64,000 bases of DNA from a virus. The first letter of the stretch is position 1, and every line of letters starts with the position of its first letter. The translations under genes and the position numbers were made by a program. Below the pieces are notes generated by a model. That model worked only from the letters and a program-made list of their open reading frames with translations. It ran no database searches and was not told the origin of the DNA. Of this stretch, positions 44,939-53,955 are shown piece after piece. The stretch lies in IMG/VR virus record IMGVR_UViG_3300042922_000250, positions 1-64,000 of that record. One strand, 5' to 3'.

Positions 44939-45367
44939 CTATTTTAACGCCAGGTACCCAACTGCCAACAGCAGTAGATTGCGCTCGAACTTAAGGCGGT
45001 TGCGTTCGGCCTTCATCTCTCGCTCGTACTGTTTTAATGATTGATTGGCATTCTCTAAGTAGCTCTGCGCTGTCAGCAGATTGGATTTGGCTTCCTGAGA
45101 TTCGCGTTTCAGCGTCAGCAATTGCGCCTGCAACGTCGCCAAGTCCTTCTGATATTCGGCCAGATTCAGCCGCGCCTGTGTTAAGTCCGTTTTCGACTGC
45201 GTCAAGTCGGCCAGCAGCCTGTTGTTGTTGATCTCCAACTGCTGAAAGATTTGCTCGAGTCGCGTCAGCTCCTGGTCCGTGATCTCGGCTGCCATACCAA
45301 TAGAGGGCACCAAGAGCAAGCAGAGCAGCAAGAGCGACATACAAATATTTTTTATTTGTCGTGTCAA
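44939..45367 (-). CDS. Exported coiled-coil lysis-module protein (frame a, phage B)
   Basis: About 142 residues from TTG 45367, which overlaps the TGA of the upstream gene (TTGA); ATG 45340 is an alternative. Signal peptide ending IGMA, coiled coil starting EITDQELTRLEQIF, C-terminal hydrophobic FERNLLLLAVGYLALK. Homologous to 19040-19423 of phage A, with the ends nearly identical and the middle diverged. Confidence 0.7.
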   Translation of the reverse strand: MTRQIKNICMSLLLLCLLLVPSIGMAAEITDQELTRLEQIFQQLEINNNRLLADLTQSKTDLTQARLNLAEYQKDLATLQAQLLTLKRESQEAKSNLLTAQSYLENANQSLKQYEREMKAERNRLKFERNLLLLAVGYLALK

Positions 45368-45383
45368 TGAGGATCGCCCCCAA
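44991..45383 (-). CDS. Overlapping membrane-anchored protein (frame b, phage B)
   Basis: 130 residues from TTG 45383; ATT 45368 is also possible, as in phage A. N-terminal transmembrane helix (YVALAALLALGALYWYG), then a polar Gly/Ala/Glu-rich domain. It overlaps frame a for nearly its entire length. The shared segment ALYWYGSRDxGPGxDATRxNL with phage A argues for selection on both frames. Confidence 0.55.
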   Translation of the reverse strand: MGAILIDTTNKKYLYVALAALLALGALYWYGSRDHGPGADATRANLSAVGDQQQQAAGRLDAVENGLNTGAAESGRISEGLGDVAGAIADAETRISGSQIQSADSAELLRECQSIIKTVRARDEGRTQPP

Positions 45384-45507
45384 ACAGTTTTACCCAAAGC
45401 CGCTTTGCTCCCTGCCAGAGCCATACAAACGGCAATTTAATGAGCCACCAGACAAACATAGCCAACATTATGGGGATGTCCTGTTTCGTGAAAAACGGAT
45501 TGCTCAT
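45364..45507 (-). CDS. 47-residue membrane protein of the lysis module
   Basis: ATG 45507 behind GGAGGGAAGTAGT. A Trp-rich hydrophobic helix (IMLAMFVWWLIKLPFVWLW) with a basic C-terminus. The TGA overlaps the frame-a TTG. Confidence 0.65.
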   Translation of the reverse strand: MSNPFFTKQDIPIMLAMFVWWLIKLPFVWLWQGAKRLWVKLFGGDPH

Positions 45508-45520
45508 ACTACTTCCCTCC

Positions 45521-46129
45521 TTATAATCTTGCCAATGCATCGGCGTATTCAGATTCAAACCGACTATACAGCCCATCTCTGAGCGCCGGGCTGCCGTTTG
45601 TCCATTCTGGGGTGCGACACACGTCCAGATAAATTATCCGGATCATGTCCGCATCGAAACTGGGCGCATCCACGTATGACAGGTTAGGATAACCCAGTAC
45701 CAGGCAAGCCGTTTCAAACATTTCAACAATGTACGAGCCATACTGCACAGCGCGACTCCATATCACATCTGCCATAACAGGATGATGATTTTCGACATTA
45801 AATCCCTCGACGCGCAGAGCCTCGACCGCGGTATCGTAGTAAGCATATTTAATGTAGTCATGCTGCAGATCGCCAAACTCTGTAATGTTAGCCGCGCAGT
45901 ATTTCCACGCTGCCGAGAACTCACGACTTCCGGGCTCATGCTGCCCAAGGATGTTGCCGGCAGGGTTATTCTGGTTGCGCAGCCACCGAACAAAACTGGC
46001 CGCGCTGCCTGCCGCGCTGGACAGTTGATATGTACCGTAACTCACGCCGCCAGCGTCGCCGTAGCCGGTCGAGACTGTGCCGGGATCGCCGTTGGATTCG
46101 TATTTTGCGGAGAGTTCACCTAACCTCAT
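45521..46129 (-). CDS. Putative endolysin (muramidase/chitosanase-like)
   Basis: 202 residues from ATG 46129 (AGGAGG 9 bases upstream). KYESNGDPGTVSTGYGDAGGVSYGTYQLSS supplies a Glu at the start of a lysozyme-like helix and a Tyr-Gly-Thr-Tyr-Gln strand, as in single-domain phage lysins that follow an LLH holin. It differs from the amidase of phage A, so the two phages have exchanged enzymes within a conserved lysis order. The exact glycosidase class is unverified. Confidence 0.65.
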   Translation of the reverse strand: MRLGELSAKYESNGDPGTVSTGYGDAGGVSYGTYQLSSAAGSAASFVRWLRNQNNPAGNILGQHEPGSREFSAAWKYCAANITEFGDLQHDYIKYAYYDTAVEALRVEGFNVENHHPVMADVIWSRAVQYGSYIVEMFETACLVLGYPNLSYVDAPSFDADMIRIIYLDVCRTPEWTNGSPALRDGLYSRFESEYADALARL

Positions 46130-46466
46130 TATTCTCATCCTCCTGATGTAAGTCGGGCGTATTAGTTGCCGCTTGAACCTTCCGGATAAACGCCACTTCC
46201 GCATCAATCAGCCATCCGACCAGCACCTTCGGGATCATGATCCGGCGCCAGCCTAAAATATCCATGACTGCCTGCACAGCCGCAGCTCGCTTTTCCCGGT
46301 TCTGCATTTGGTCAGCATGCCGATCCAACTCGTAGATGATTTTCTGCAGGGCAATTTTCGCACCGCCGACCGGCAACCCCCGATACAACAAATGGACAAC
46401 CAGTACCAATAAAAGGACCGCCAGCAATGCGCCAGCGGCCAAGTAAGCGATTTGTAGTTCGGTCAA
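46116..46466 (-). CDS. LLH-family phage holin (phage B)
   Basis: 116 residues from TTG 46466 behind AGGAGGGCGTTAAT. One transmembrane helix then VGGAKIALQKIIYELDRHADQ. Homologous to 20144-20482. Confidence 0.8.
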   Translation of the reverse strand: MTELQIAYLAAGALLAVLLLVLVVHLLYRGLPVGGAKIALQKIIYELDRHADQMQNREKRAAAVQAVMDILGWRRIMIPKVLVGWLIDAEVAFIRKVQAATNTPDLHQEDENNEVR

Positions 46467-46481
46467 ATTAACGCCCTCCTT

Positions 46482-46658
46482 TTAATGTCCTCTAAAATAC
46501 CCTCCGACAGCTATTGCTGTAGTGATTATCCATGCGACAATTCCTGTGTAGTTTTTACTTGCCTTTTCCTGCTCCTCAAGTATGGTTTCCACCCTGGCCA
46601 TGCGGTCTCTAAGATCATCAATTTTATCAAACAGCCGCTGGATTACATCGTCTGACAC
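46482..46658 (-). CDS. XhlA-like haemolysin/holin accessory (phage B)
   Basis: 58 residues from GTG 46658 to TAA 46482. Coiled coil (KIDDLRDRMARVETILEEQEK) and C-terminal transmembrane helix (IVAWIITTAIAVGGYF). Counterpart of 20739-20933. Confidence 0.75.
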   Translation of the reverse strand: MSDDVIQRLFDKIDDLRDRMARVETILEEQEKASKNYTGIVAWIITTAIAVGGYFRGH

Positions 46659-46688
46659 GCATCCACCACCCCCAATAAAAATAGCGCC

Positions 46689-46880
46689 CTATTCTTTTGG
46701 CGCTGCTTCGGTTGTTTCTGTCGGTTTCTCTGGCTCTTTCTTTTCCGCTTCTTGCTCTGCCTGCTGAATCTGCTGTAACAACTGTCCACGCGTCCGAATG
46801 AGCCGCTGAACTTCTAACTGGTGGCAATCGAGTTGCACGTCCAATCTGCCGAGCGTTGCATAGAGTTTTTCAATGTTCAT
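46689..46880 (-). CDS. Coiled-coil late protein
   Basis: 63 residues from ATG 46880 behind AGGAGTGAGTATTA. Gln/Leu heptads then a Pro/Glu/Thr-rich tail (EPEKPTETTEAAPKE). Possibly a fibre-assembly helper. Confidence 0.55.
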   Translation of the reverse strand: MNIEKLYATLGRLDVQLDCHQLEVQRLIRTRGQLLQQIQQAEQEAEKKEPEKPTETTEAAPKE

Positions 46881-46881
46881 A

Positions 46882-47082
46882 TTAATACTCACTCCTCGTT
46901 AACAATCCCTTGCCATACAAAAAATCCCTAAAACCATCAACCACCTGTTTGCCGTTGTCGGTTAACATGCCACGAAGAAATATATCTCCGTTTTTCTCAA
47001 ACCTTAAGATTTCCTTTCCGTTTGAACCAACAAGTAAAAATAAGCTGGGTGACGGTGCTGCTTTAACATAAATATCATTCAT
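46882..47082 (-). CDS. Small late protein next to the tail fibres
   Basis: 66 residues from ATG 47082 behind GGGAGGGTTAAAAATA. RFEKNGDIFLRGMLTDNGKQVVDGFRDFL is like the short fibre-associated proteins of several phages. Role unproven. Confidence 0.6.
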   Translation of the reverse strand: MNDIYVKAAPSPSLFLLVGSNGKEILRFEKNGDIFLRGMLTDNGKQVVDGFRDFLYGKGLLTRSEY

Positions 47083-47098
47083 TATTTTTAACCCTCCC

Positions 47099-48097
47099 TT
47101 AATATACAATCATTAATTGTCCTGTCGATGTCATATAAAAATCGCCAGCAACCAACCCGCCAGTAATTGCCGCAGCGTTACTAGCATATGTTGAGATTGC
47201 AGCTATATTTAAAGTTCCTGCTGTAAGCACTGTTTTATAGCCGCTTCGTGGTGTAATTTCAAAATTTCCTCCTAAACTATTAGTCAATTTTGCCGCGAAC
47301 GCTGAATTGTTAGTAGAGCCTCCACCGATATAAATACTATTTCCTGCTGTCCGAAAATGCACATTATAGCCGCTTCGTGGTGTAATGTGGATGTCGCCAC
47401 TTGTTTCTTCGTATTCGATCGTCGCTTGGCCAGCAAGCATGATTGGGCCACCAAAACGCACAGGCGTGGTTCCTGCCGTATAAATTGCATAGTTGCTAAC
47501 GCCACGAGTTAAGCTGTCAACGTATAGACCATACAGATTTGTGATTACGCCTGTTCCAAGCGGGTTCGCCGCCTTAAACTCGCTCAATTCAGTGATAGTT
47601 CCCGCGACAACATCTGGCTGCATCCAAAAACCAGACATTCGGCCTAGTGTCCCGGTGTTGTCGTAATGCGGATATGCTTGGAAACTGTGATGATGATTAG
47701 AATTCTGAACTCCCTGGATTCTAGCGTTATCGTTGAAGCTTGCGTGCGCCTGCGTTGGACTGATCTCCGAATAATCAACGATTGAATCGTCGAGAAAACC
47801 GTAGTGTGCATGGGCGGTGATTTCTTCTGCTGCGTGATAACGCGCTATGCCGGTTAGTCCTGTTCTTGTTCCGGCGAAAACACTCTTGATTATTGCGGTT
47901 GATGTTCCATCCAAAAAACCGCCAATCGTTTCCGCGTTCTCTTTCGCTTTTATGTCTATGTTTTTAAATAAGAAATTGAACAGTTCAAGGCTTGGCGGCA
48001 ATCCGTTTAAAAATTCAAACCCTTGCAAATACTCTTCGTCTGTCGGCGGAGACACCGGTCCATTTTGTGCAAAAATCTTAGAAAAGTCGGCGGCCAT
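47099..48097 (-). CDS. Tail fibre protein 2
   Basis: 332 residues from ATG 48097 behind GGGAGGTTTTGAA. The N-terminal 30 residues are identical to fibre 1, followed by a different body with Gly/Asn/Ser/Thr-rich repeats (GYNVHFRTAGNSIYIGGGST). It could be an alternative or second receptor-binding fibre. Confidence 0.75.
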   Translation of the reverse strand: MAADFSKIFAQNGPVSPPTDEEYLQGFEFLNGLPPSLELFNFLFKNIDIKAKENAETIGGFLDGTSTAIIKSVFAGTRTGLTGIARYHAAEEITAHAHYGFLDDSIVDYSEISPTQAHASFNDNARIQGVQNSNHHHSFQAYPHYDNTGTLGRMSGFWMQPDVVAGTITELSEFKAANPLGTGVITNLYGLYVDSLTRGVSNYAIYTAGTTPVRFGGPIMLAGQATIEYEETSGDIHITPRSGYNVHFRTAGNSIYIGGGSTNNSAFAAKLTNSLGGNFEITPRSGYKTVLTAGTLNIAAISTYASNAAAITGGLVAGDFYMTSTGQLMIVY

Positions 48098-48098
48098 T
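48009..48098 (-). repeat. 90-bp direct repeat encoding the common fibre N-terminus (copy 2)
   Basis: Bases 48009-48098 are identical to 49025-49114 (offset 1016 bp). They encode MAADFSKIFAQNGPVSPPTD and the next ten residues. Confidence 0.95.
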
Positions 48099-48231
48099 TC
48101 AAAACCTCCCAAATAAAAATAAACGCCGAAGCGCTTAGTACTTAATGTATTAGAAAATGCAACATTACGCGGCCTTGCCTCAGATTCACCGCTTTCAGCG
48201 TTAACGTCCGCATGCTTTAACGACTCCTTAT

Positions 48232-49113
48232 TTAGTAGCGCATCACCGCCAATGCTGCGATGTTTTGAGGGCGTGCCATGCCAATGAAGGCTTCACCTTG
48301 CACACCTGTGTTTTGATCCAAAAAAGGAGTATTTATGCCCGGAGAATAGGTCCCGAATGGAAATGTATCCATACCAGCTGCAGCTAATGCATCGGCATAG
48401 ACATTCCCCGATGTATACCATAGACCAGATATTGTTACGGCACTTTGCGACGTATCAATCGCAATTGCAGAGCCTTTTTGCCAAGAACCGATAGTTCTGG
48501 CGTTGTCAACGCCTTTCCCGTCATCGGAGTATCTCTCGAATTCCCCGCGCCAATCCGGTAATGAAAATGTGGTGCTGCCATCTCCCATGCCAAATAATCC
48601 GGGATATGTTGCTGTATTAACGGTTGTAAGTCCGTTGTCGATAGCGAACTTCCATAGGCGGGGATATGTTGCTCTATTTACGGTCGCCCCATTAGCTTTG
48701 ATATACCCAGGGCGCACAGCTAAGTCACCGATAACCCGGCCGATCGCTGTGCCATCCCGCACGTCGTCAATTATCCACGTTACAGTTCCGTCTGCCGTCA
48801 TTTCTCCGACATTTGGCCATGTAGGTTCAGTCGATCCGCTGGTCCCTGCGATAACACATTCAAACCGTTTATAGCTTGCGGCATTAATCGAAAATCGGAT
48901 ATCGCCAACAACATACGATGTTAACGGCATCCATTGCCGATTAATCGCCAGCAAGTACTGCATTTTTAAGTCCAATTTCTGGAACATGTAATTAAACAGC
49001 CTATACGTAGGAGGATTGCTGCCCAAAAATTCAAACCCTTGCAAATACTCTTCGTCTGTCGGCGGAGACACCGGTCCATTTTGTGCAAAAATCTTAGAAA
49101 AGTCGGCGGCCAT
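48232..49113 (-). CDS. Tail fibre protein 1 with collar domain
   Basis: 293 residues. N-terminal virion-attachment segment shared with fibre 2, then a phage tail-collar domain (GYIKANGATVNRATYPRLWKF ... TFSLPDWRGEFERYSDDG) and a C-terminal tip. Receptor binding is expected. Confidence 0.85.
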   Translation of the reverse strand: MAADFSKIFAQNGPVSPPTDEEYLQGFEFLGSNPPTYRLFNYMFQKLDLKMQYLLAINRQWMPLTSYVVGDIRFSINAASYKRFECVIAGTSGSTEPTWPNVGEMTADGTVTWIIDDVRDGTAIGRVIGDLAVRPGYIKANGATVNRATYPRLWKFAIDNGLTTVNTATYPGLFGMGDGSTTFSLPDWRGEFERYSDDGKGVDNARTIGSWQKGSAIAIDTSQSAVTISGLWYTSGNVYADALAAAGMDTFPFGTYSPGINTPFLDQNTGVQGEAFIGMARPQNIAALAVMRY

Positions 49114-49114
49114 T
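49025..49114 (-). repeat. 90-bp direct repeat encoding the common fibre N-terminus (copy 1)
   Basis: Identical partner of 48009-48098. Recombination between the copies would delete one fibre body and fuse the other to the attachment segment. Confidence 0.95.
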
Positions 49115-49127
49115 AGCTATCACCTCT

Positions 49128-49793
49128 TTAATTTATTCGTCTAGCGAATACGCCTTCGCCAAAGCCTTTATATCCGATTTCAGGATAATTCGAAAAACCA
49201 AACACCGAATCGCCAAAATACGATTTAAATTCAATTCCTACTCCGCCTGGCCTAACGAGTAAATTTATAGCGCTAATCAGCGCTATATCGTTTTTAGTGA
49301 GCTCTTTCCCAATCGCTAACCATATCTTCGCATCCCCATTTTCTTTCATCAGCACCTTGGAATTAAACATCCGTACCAAACTGTTAATGGTGCCTTCGGT
49401 GGTTCCGTCTGACGTGTTATATGCGACCTTGGCCCACAGAACGCGCTTATATTCAGCGTCGCCTAACGTGCGCGAAGAATAATAGGTTTCTCCTATGTCG
49501 CGGAATCGCGCCTGATCAAAGCCAGTTACATAAGGCAATTGCTCATAAAAACCAAAAAATGGGATCGTAATTGCCTTGTCTATTTTTCGGGGGCGAACAA
49601 CTATCTCGCCGCAACCGTCTAGTTGTGCACCTGCTCCGGTATCAATCCAACGTTTATTTTGTAAATCGTCAAATACTTGCGCCAATAGATCAAGTTCAGC
49701 GCCAATAGCATCAAGAAGTCCATGCAGATTCGGAGAGTTCGCAAATTGCATCAAAAGGCGATCTGTCATTTGTTGACCATATGCGCTGCTCAT
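49128..49793 (-). CDS. DUF2612 baseplate/tail protein
   Basis: 221 residues. LLMQFANSPNLHGLLDAIGAELDLLAQVFDDL and GAQLDGCGEIV match the DUF2612 family, functionally like tail protein I that links fibres to the baseplate. Overlaps the J-gene stop. Confidence 0.85.
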   Translation of the reverse strand: MSSAYGQQMTDRLLMQFANSPNLHGLLDAIGAELDLLAQVFDDLQNKRWIDTGAGAQLDGCGEIVVRPRKIDKAITIPFFGFYEQLPYVTGFDQARFRDIGETYYSSRTLGDAEYKRVLWAKVAYNTSDGTTEGTINSLVRMFNSKVLMKENGDAKIWLAIGKELTKNDIALISAINLLVRPGGVGIEFKSYFGDSVFGFSNYPEIGYKGFGEGVFARRIN

Positions 49794-51214
49794 CCCGCCG
49801 TCACCTCGATCCTCGCAGCATCAAACGTCGCTAGTTCTCTTACCCCGATATTTATATTGGTGGCAGTGTAGGTCACGCCGTCAGCAGAACCGGTTAACTC
49901 AACATATCCGATCCCTTCCACGTTGCGGATTACATAGGCTGATAATCTTTGCAAGATCACGTTCTGACCAACGGAAAGCGTATTCCCTTGCGTAAGCAAG
50001 TATTCAGCACTTTCCAATACTGCATTACCAGACATCCCGACTTCTGTATCCTCGTGGAGTATACACCGCAAATAAACAGGAATATCCGTAGGGCGATTAA
50101 ATTTAATTATGTGCGGGAGACCCTGACTGTCGGTAACTTCAACGGACACGCTGCCGTATGTATCAATTCCCGCAGCTTTTTTCCTCCAAATTGCATTTGC
50201 AATATCTCCTTCGTCTCCGCCCTGAATAACAGCCTCAATACTGTGTGGAGGCCGTCCATCGCTGTCGGTGGCGTCAGTCGTATTTTCAAAAACAATTGCC
50301 GCCGCGACGCCAACAACGTCGTTAATCAAACTCGCTTGTATGGCTTCCACCATTGCGGCGCCTTGAGAAGAAACTGAGCGGGAATATCTTTGCCGCAGTT
50401 CTGTGTCGGTTTCCAAATCACGACCAGGATATGCAGCACTTTCATTGATGGCAGATGTCCACCCAGCAATCTGAGTGACAATGCTTTTAACTGTGCCGAT
50501 AGCAGGATTGAGCGTGCCTGTTTCCGCTGCGTAAAACTCCACAGGGCTGCCAACATTAACAACAGTCAGCGTCGTGGAATAGTTAACCGCCTTTCCATTA
50601 ATCCGGTCTACCTGGGTATAGGTCAGCACATCGTTTGTCACGCTCGCCGTCCATCCAGCAGGCGAACCTACTGTTAACGCCACTAATACGCTATTAACCG
50701 TATCACCGCCGCCGGCTGTTTTTGTCATGGTCGTTCCGTCAATGGTGACGCTATATGTTGAGCCGTTTGACACGCCGTTAGAGGTAATCGACAGGCTCAC
50801 CGCATTAGACAAACTGATCGTATTTGCCTGATTAGTTTCATAGTAGCTGCTATCCGTCCCCTGGATTTGAGCGCCGCTGCCGATTACCGTCCCTGGGGCG
50901 CCATAGCAAACCTCGTAAAGCTTGGTTTTCTGAGCATTAATTCTGGTAATACCCGCGAATCCCACCGAATTCGACATACTCACGCCGTTTGCGGTGTTTG
51001 GATACATGGCATTATATTGATCTTCGGCCACCTGCCAAAGATCATCAATTGCCGCCACGAATACGCCAATGGCCTGCCCGATAACGCTGTTCGGCTTTGT
51101 GCTAATTGCAACGCCGACTGCAGCCGATAAATTGCTTTCAATATCCGATTTGATTTGATCTAGCCGCTTCCGCACAAAGCCATTTACAGTAACTCCATAT
51201 TCACTCGTCGCCAT
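49790..51214 (-). CDS. Baseplate J/gp47-family protein
   Basis: 474 residues from ATG 51214 behind AAGGAGGTGTTGGGAT. GVTVNGFVRKRLDQIKSDIE at the start, central LETDTELRQRYSRSVSSQGAA, typical of baseplate J-like wedge proteins. Confidence 0.88.
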   Translation of the reverse strand: MATSEYGVTVNGFVRKRLDQIKSDIESNLSAAVGVAISTKPNSVIGQAIGVFVAAIDDLWQVAEDQYNAMYPNTANGVSMSNSVGFAGITRINAQKTKLYEVCYGAPGTVIGSGAQIQGTDSSYYETNQANTISLSNAVSLSITSNGVSNGSTYSVTIDGTTMTKTAGGGDTVNSVLVALTVGSPAGWTASVTNDVLTYTQVDRINGKAVNYSTTLTVVNVGSPVEFYAAETGTLNPAIGTVKSIVTQIAGWTSAINESAAYPGRDLETDTELRQRYSRSVSSQGAAMVEAIQASLINDVVGVAAAIVFENTTDATDSDGRPPHSIEAVIQGGDEGDIANAIWRKKAAGIDTYGSVSVEVTDSQGLPHIIKFNRPTDIPVYLRCILHEDTEVGMSGNAVLESAEYLLTQGNTLSVGQNVILQRLSAYVIRNVEGIGYVELTGSADGVTYTATNINIGVRELATFDAARIEVTAG

Positions 51215-51572
51215 ATCCCAACACCTCCTTTGCGGTAACAAGTCCATAAGTCGTTTCGGCCACAAAATCGACGGTTAATGTTCTGCTTTGGTTGTTCAAC
51301 GTCAAAGATAAAGCAGTTACAGCGAACACATCGTCAACGTCAAGAATTTGCTGGCGCAAGATATTGCGGATATGGTCAAGGCTCGGGTTTTTAATCAGGA
51401 TATCTTCCCAGTATGGCACGCCATAGGTGGTGTCCAGAAACCATTCGCCTAAAAAAGATTTGAGTTTGATTTTTATTTGTTGTGCGACACGCTCAGCGTC
51501 GCTAATCAGCACAAGATCGCCGTCTTTAAAAATCAGGTCATGGTTTGCTGCGGATAGTGCAAAATCATGCAT
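51201..51572 (-). CDS. gp25/DUF2634-like baseplate wedge protein
   Basis: 123 residues: VAQQIKIKLKSFLGEWFLDTTYGVPYWEDIL is the gp25/W-like core. Located between spike and J, as expected. Confidence 0.85.
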   Translation of the reverse strand: MHDFALSAANHDLIFKDGDLVLISDAERVAQQIKIKLKSFLGEWFLDTTYGVPYWEDILIKNPSLDHIRNILRQQILDVDDVFAVTALSLTLNNQSRTLTVDFVAETTYGLVTAKEVLGYGDE

Positions 51573-51583
51573 AAATAACCTCC

Positions 51584-52126
51584 TTAACTCGGAGTCGATG
51601 TATTACTACCGCCAGACTGGACGCCGCCGTGGACATGACCTAAAAACGATATTCCCCCGATAATCAGATCCGTGTTAATGCTGGCCGGTCCGTTCTCAGG
51701 GATAGATAACACGCAGCTACCGTGTTTAATTTCGATCGCATTGTTATTCGTCGCCCTGGTTGGCTTCATGCCAACAAAGGCGGCACAGTCGGTCAGATCA
51801 TACTTTCGCGGATCCTCGCTCTCGCCACTTAACAGCCAATCGTCTATAGACCGCTCAGCAAAAACCAGCCAGCAATCGTCACCATCTTTAACGGGGTATG
51901 TAATTGACGCATTGCCGCCGCTTGGGAAATATACCGGCACATTAACAATGACCGGAGCATCAAGCGTCCGGCCATCGGATACCTTGTATTTTATTGCCGA
52001 CTGCACACTGGCTCTGCCTGTGCCAGGGTCATAACTGATGATCTTGCCGGGGGCAGAGGTGTGAATTCCTGATACTATTCCTTTCGCCAAGTCAACAACG
52101 GCCTGCATTGTCTGGTTGTTACTCAT
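51584..52126 (-). CDS. Gp138-type membrane-puncturing spike protein
   Basis: 180 residues from ATG 52126. PGKIISYDPGTGRASVQSAIKY is the OB-fold start and GDDCWLVFAERSIDDWL the conserved middle of Gp138 N-terminal spikes. Forms the tail tip that pierces the envelope. The C-terminal HVHGGVQSGGSNT stretch may bind metal. Confidence 0.85.
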   Translation of the reverse strand: MSNNQTMQAVVDLAKGIVSGIHTSAPGKIISYDPGTGRASVQSAIKYKVSDGRTLDAPVIVNVPVYFPSGGNASITYPVKDGDDCWLVFAERSIDDWLLSGESEDPRKYDLTDCAAFVGMKPTRATNNNAIEIKHGSCVLSIPENGPASINTDLIIGGISFLGHVHGGVQSGGSNTSTPS

Positions 52127-53021
52127 CTTCATCCACCACAATCAACTCCTGTTCGGTGTACCATTCATTACCGTGCGTGTCCCCTGAATGCTTCATCGTT
52201 TCCACCCGAAACCACCCCGTTACCGTGTCGGATTCAACACGAACCAGATCGCCCGGGTTAACGGTCGGCGCAAGCAGAGTAACTATTTTCCACCCGGCTT
52301 TTTTCTCCGCTTTCTTCTTCTTGACCTTGCGCTTCTTTTTGGCAACTTGGTCAGGACGTTTGACCGCCTTTATAATCCTCTCAGGGCTGCCAACAAGGCC
52401 GCTAGATGGAGAAAAGACCAATGCTCTAACGGTTGTACTGCCGCCGTCCATAATGACCTGCAGGACGTTGTTTTGGATGCTCCACGTTGCCCCGGATGCG
52501 TCCAGGACTTTATTGAGGCATTCCCTACCCTGGCCGACAAAAGAGAATCCTGCCGGGTATGATGCGAGTTCCACGTCAGGCGCAATCTGCGCAACCAGTC
52601 CCATCTGCGCGGTTACATCGGATACGATCTTACTGCCAGCAACCCCCGCAGAATAGCCAAGCGATACAACCGTGTCCCGGATAGCGATTTGCCCGTCTGA
52701 TAGTTCAAACTCAGTTACTCTTTCCGGTCCTTCCCTGCGCGTTGTCGCGTAGGTAACTGCGCCAAGAAAAATACGCCGCAGGCCTATGTCCTCGGCGTAT
52801 CCTACCTGTAATTCGCAGATTAAGTCGTCAACCTCTAACTTCCCCCTGGTCGCTTCCGAAAGGTTATAGATTTTGATTGACGACTTATTTGTCTGCTGGG
52901 TCAGGTCCTTATCGATATCGAACTCAATCCGTAGGCTATCGTTTTTACCGTCGGACTCAATGACAATACCCTCTTCGCCTTGAACCCCAGCCATGAGGCG
53001 AAATATACGGTTAAATTGCAT
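52119..53021 (-). CDS. Baseplate hub protein (gp27/late-control-D-like)
   Basis: 300 residues from ATG 53021. EDIGLRRIFLGAVTYATTRRE, IVSDVTAQMGL and PTVNPGDLVRVESDTVTGWF are typical of hub proteins in DUF3383-type myoviruses. A very basic KKKRKVKKKKAEKK segment near residue 240 is unusual. Confidence 0.75.
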   Translation of the reverse strand: MQFNRIFRLMAGVQGEEGIVIESDGKNDSLRIEFDIDKDLTQQTNKSSIKIYNLSEATRGKLEVDDLICELQVGYAEDIGLRRIFLGAVTYATTRREGPERVTEFELSDGQIAIRDTVVSLGYSAGVAGSKIVSDVTAQMGLVAQIAPDVELASYPAGFSFVGQGRECLNKVLDASGATWSIQNNVLQVIMDGGSTTVRALVFSPSSGLVGSPERIIKAVKRPDQVAKKKRKVKKKKAEKKAGWKIVTLLAPTVNPGDLVRVESDTVTGWFRVETMKHSGDTHGNEWYTEQELIVVDEDE

Positions 53022-53340
53022 TGATTTCAGCCTCCGTGACGTAAACCAGAATAGCCTTGCTGTTCGAAAAGTCATTTCGGCTTACGGTTTGAATTGTGGT
53101 ATCCATAGTTACTATCATGAGTTCGCCGGGAGGCAAGCCGGGGCGGTGATACGGTTTAAGCAAAGGATAGTCCGGCACAGACTTGACGCCTTCAAGCAGC
53201 GAAACACCGCTGTCGCTTCGAATGCTTAACGTCCAGTAACCGCCTACATCGTTGTAAAGCATGCGGATTTTATATTGCGTGCTATCCAGAGTAGCAGTAA
53301 ACACAATATCATTCGCATCTAAAAAGGCTATTGTCTGCAT
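53011..53340 (-). CDS. Baseplate plug-type protein
   Basis: 109 residues from ATG 53340 behind GGAGGTTAATGCA. MLYNDVGGYWTLSIRSDSG is characteristic of the phage baseplate plug family. Overlaps the hub start. Confidence 0.75.
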   Translation of the reverse strand: MQTIAFLDANDIVFTATLDSTQYKIRMLYNDVGGYWTLSIRSDSGVSLLEGVKSVPDYPLLKPYHRPGLPPGELMIVTMDTTIQTVSRNDFSNSKAILVYVTEAEINAI

Positions 53341-53344
53341 TGCA

Positions 53345-53953
53345 TTAACCTCCAAACGCCTTGGATATTCCTTCTAATGCTCTTTTGGCCATAGAGGCCC
53401 TTCGGCCAGAATCATCCGGCGCGTTATTTATTTCCTCCTGCGTAGCCGTTCCGCCGTTCGCTTCCGTCTCTCCTGCCCGGTTGATCATGGACAGGTCAAC
53501 AATGTTTTGCGGAATATCGGTTGTTTTGACCTTTACCCGCCGGATTTGGATAAACTCGCAGGGAATGCGGATTAGGTTTTTGTTTTCGACATTACGAGGA
53601 ATTCTAGCCGATGTCATGACCATGTTTTCCCATGTGTTAAACTGCGTGATAATTGTTATAGGCTGAGCGTTTTTATAAATTTGTTCAAAGGCTGCCAGAG
53701 CGGTACTGACCTTATCCGTCGACTGCCCCAATCTATCCAGCCATGTTACCGGGCTTTGTGTAATGCCGACGACTGCGGAAACCTTGACCGGCTTCCTGAT
53801 TACATGATCGGCGACAGGAAAGCCATCTTCTACCGGATGCTCGGTCACATCGCTTTCAAGGCTGTATTCCTGCTCGACAAGAACATCAACTTCGATTAAT
53901 CCTATCTTTGTTGGATTTGTCAGGTCAGGGAAAAATATGCTTGATGTTGCCAT
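53345..53953 (-). CDS. Dit-like baseplate/tail protein
   Basis: 202 residues. TEHPVEDGFPVADHVIRKPVKVSAVVG matches the conserved core of Dit-like/LysM-domain-adjacent tail proteins in this phage type. Lies immediately after the tape measure. Confidence 0.75.
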   Translation of the reverse strand: MATSSIFFPDLTNPTKIGLIEVDVLVEQEYSLESDVTEHPVEDGFPVADHVIRKPVKVSAVVGITQSPVTWLDRLGQSTDKVSTALAAFEQIYKNAQPITIITQFNTWENMVMTSARIPRNVENKNLIRIPCEFIQIRRVKVKTTDIPQNIVDLSMINRAGETEANGGTATQEEINNAPDDSGRRASMAKRALEGISKAFGG

Positions 53954-53955
53954 TA

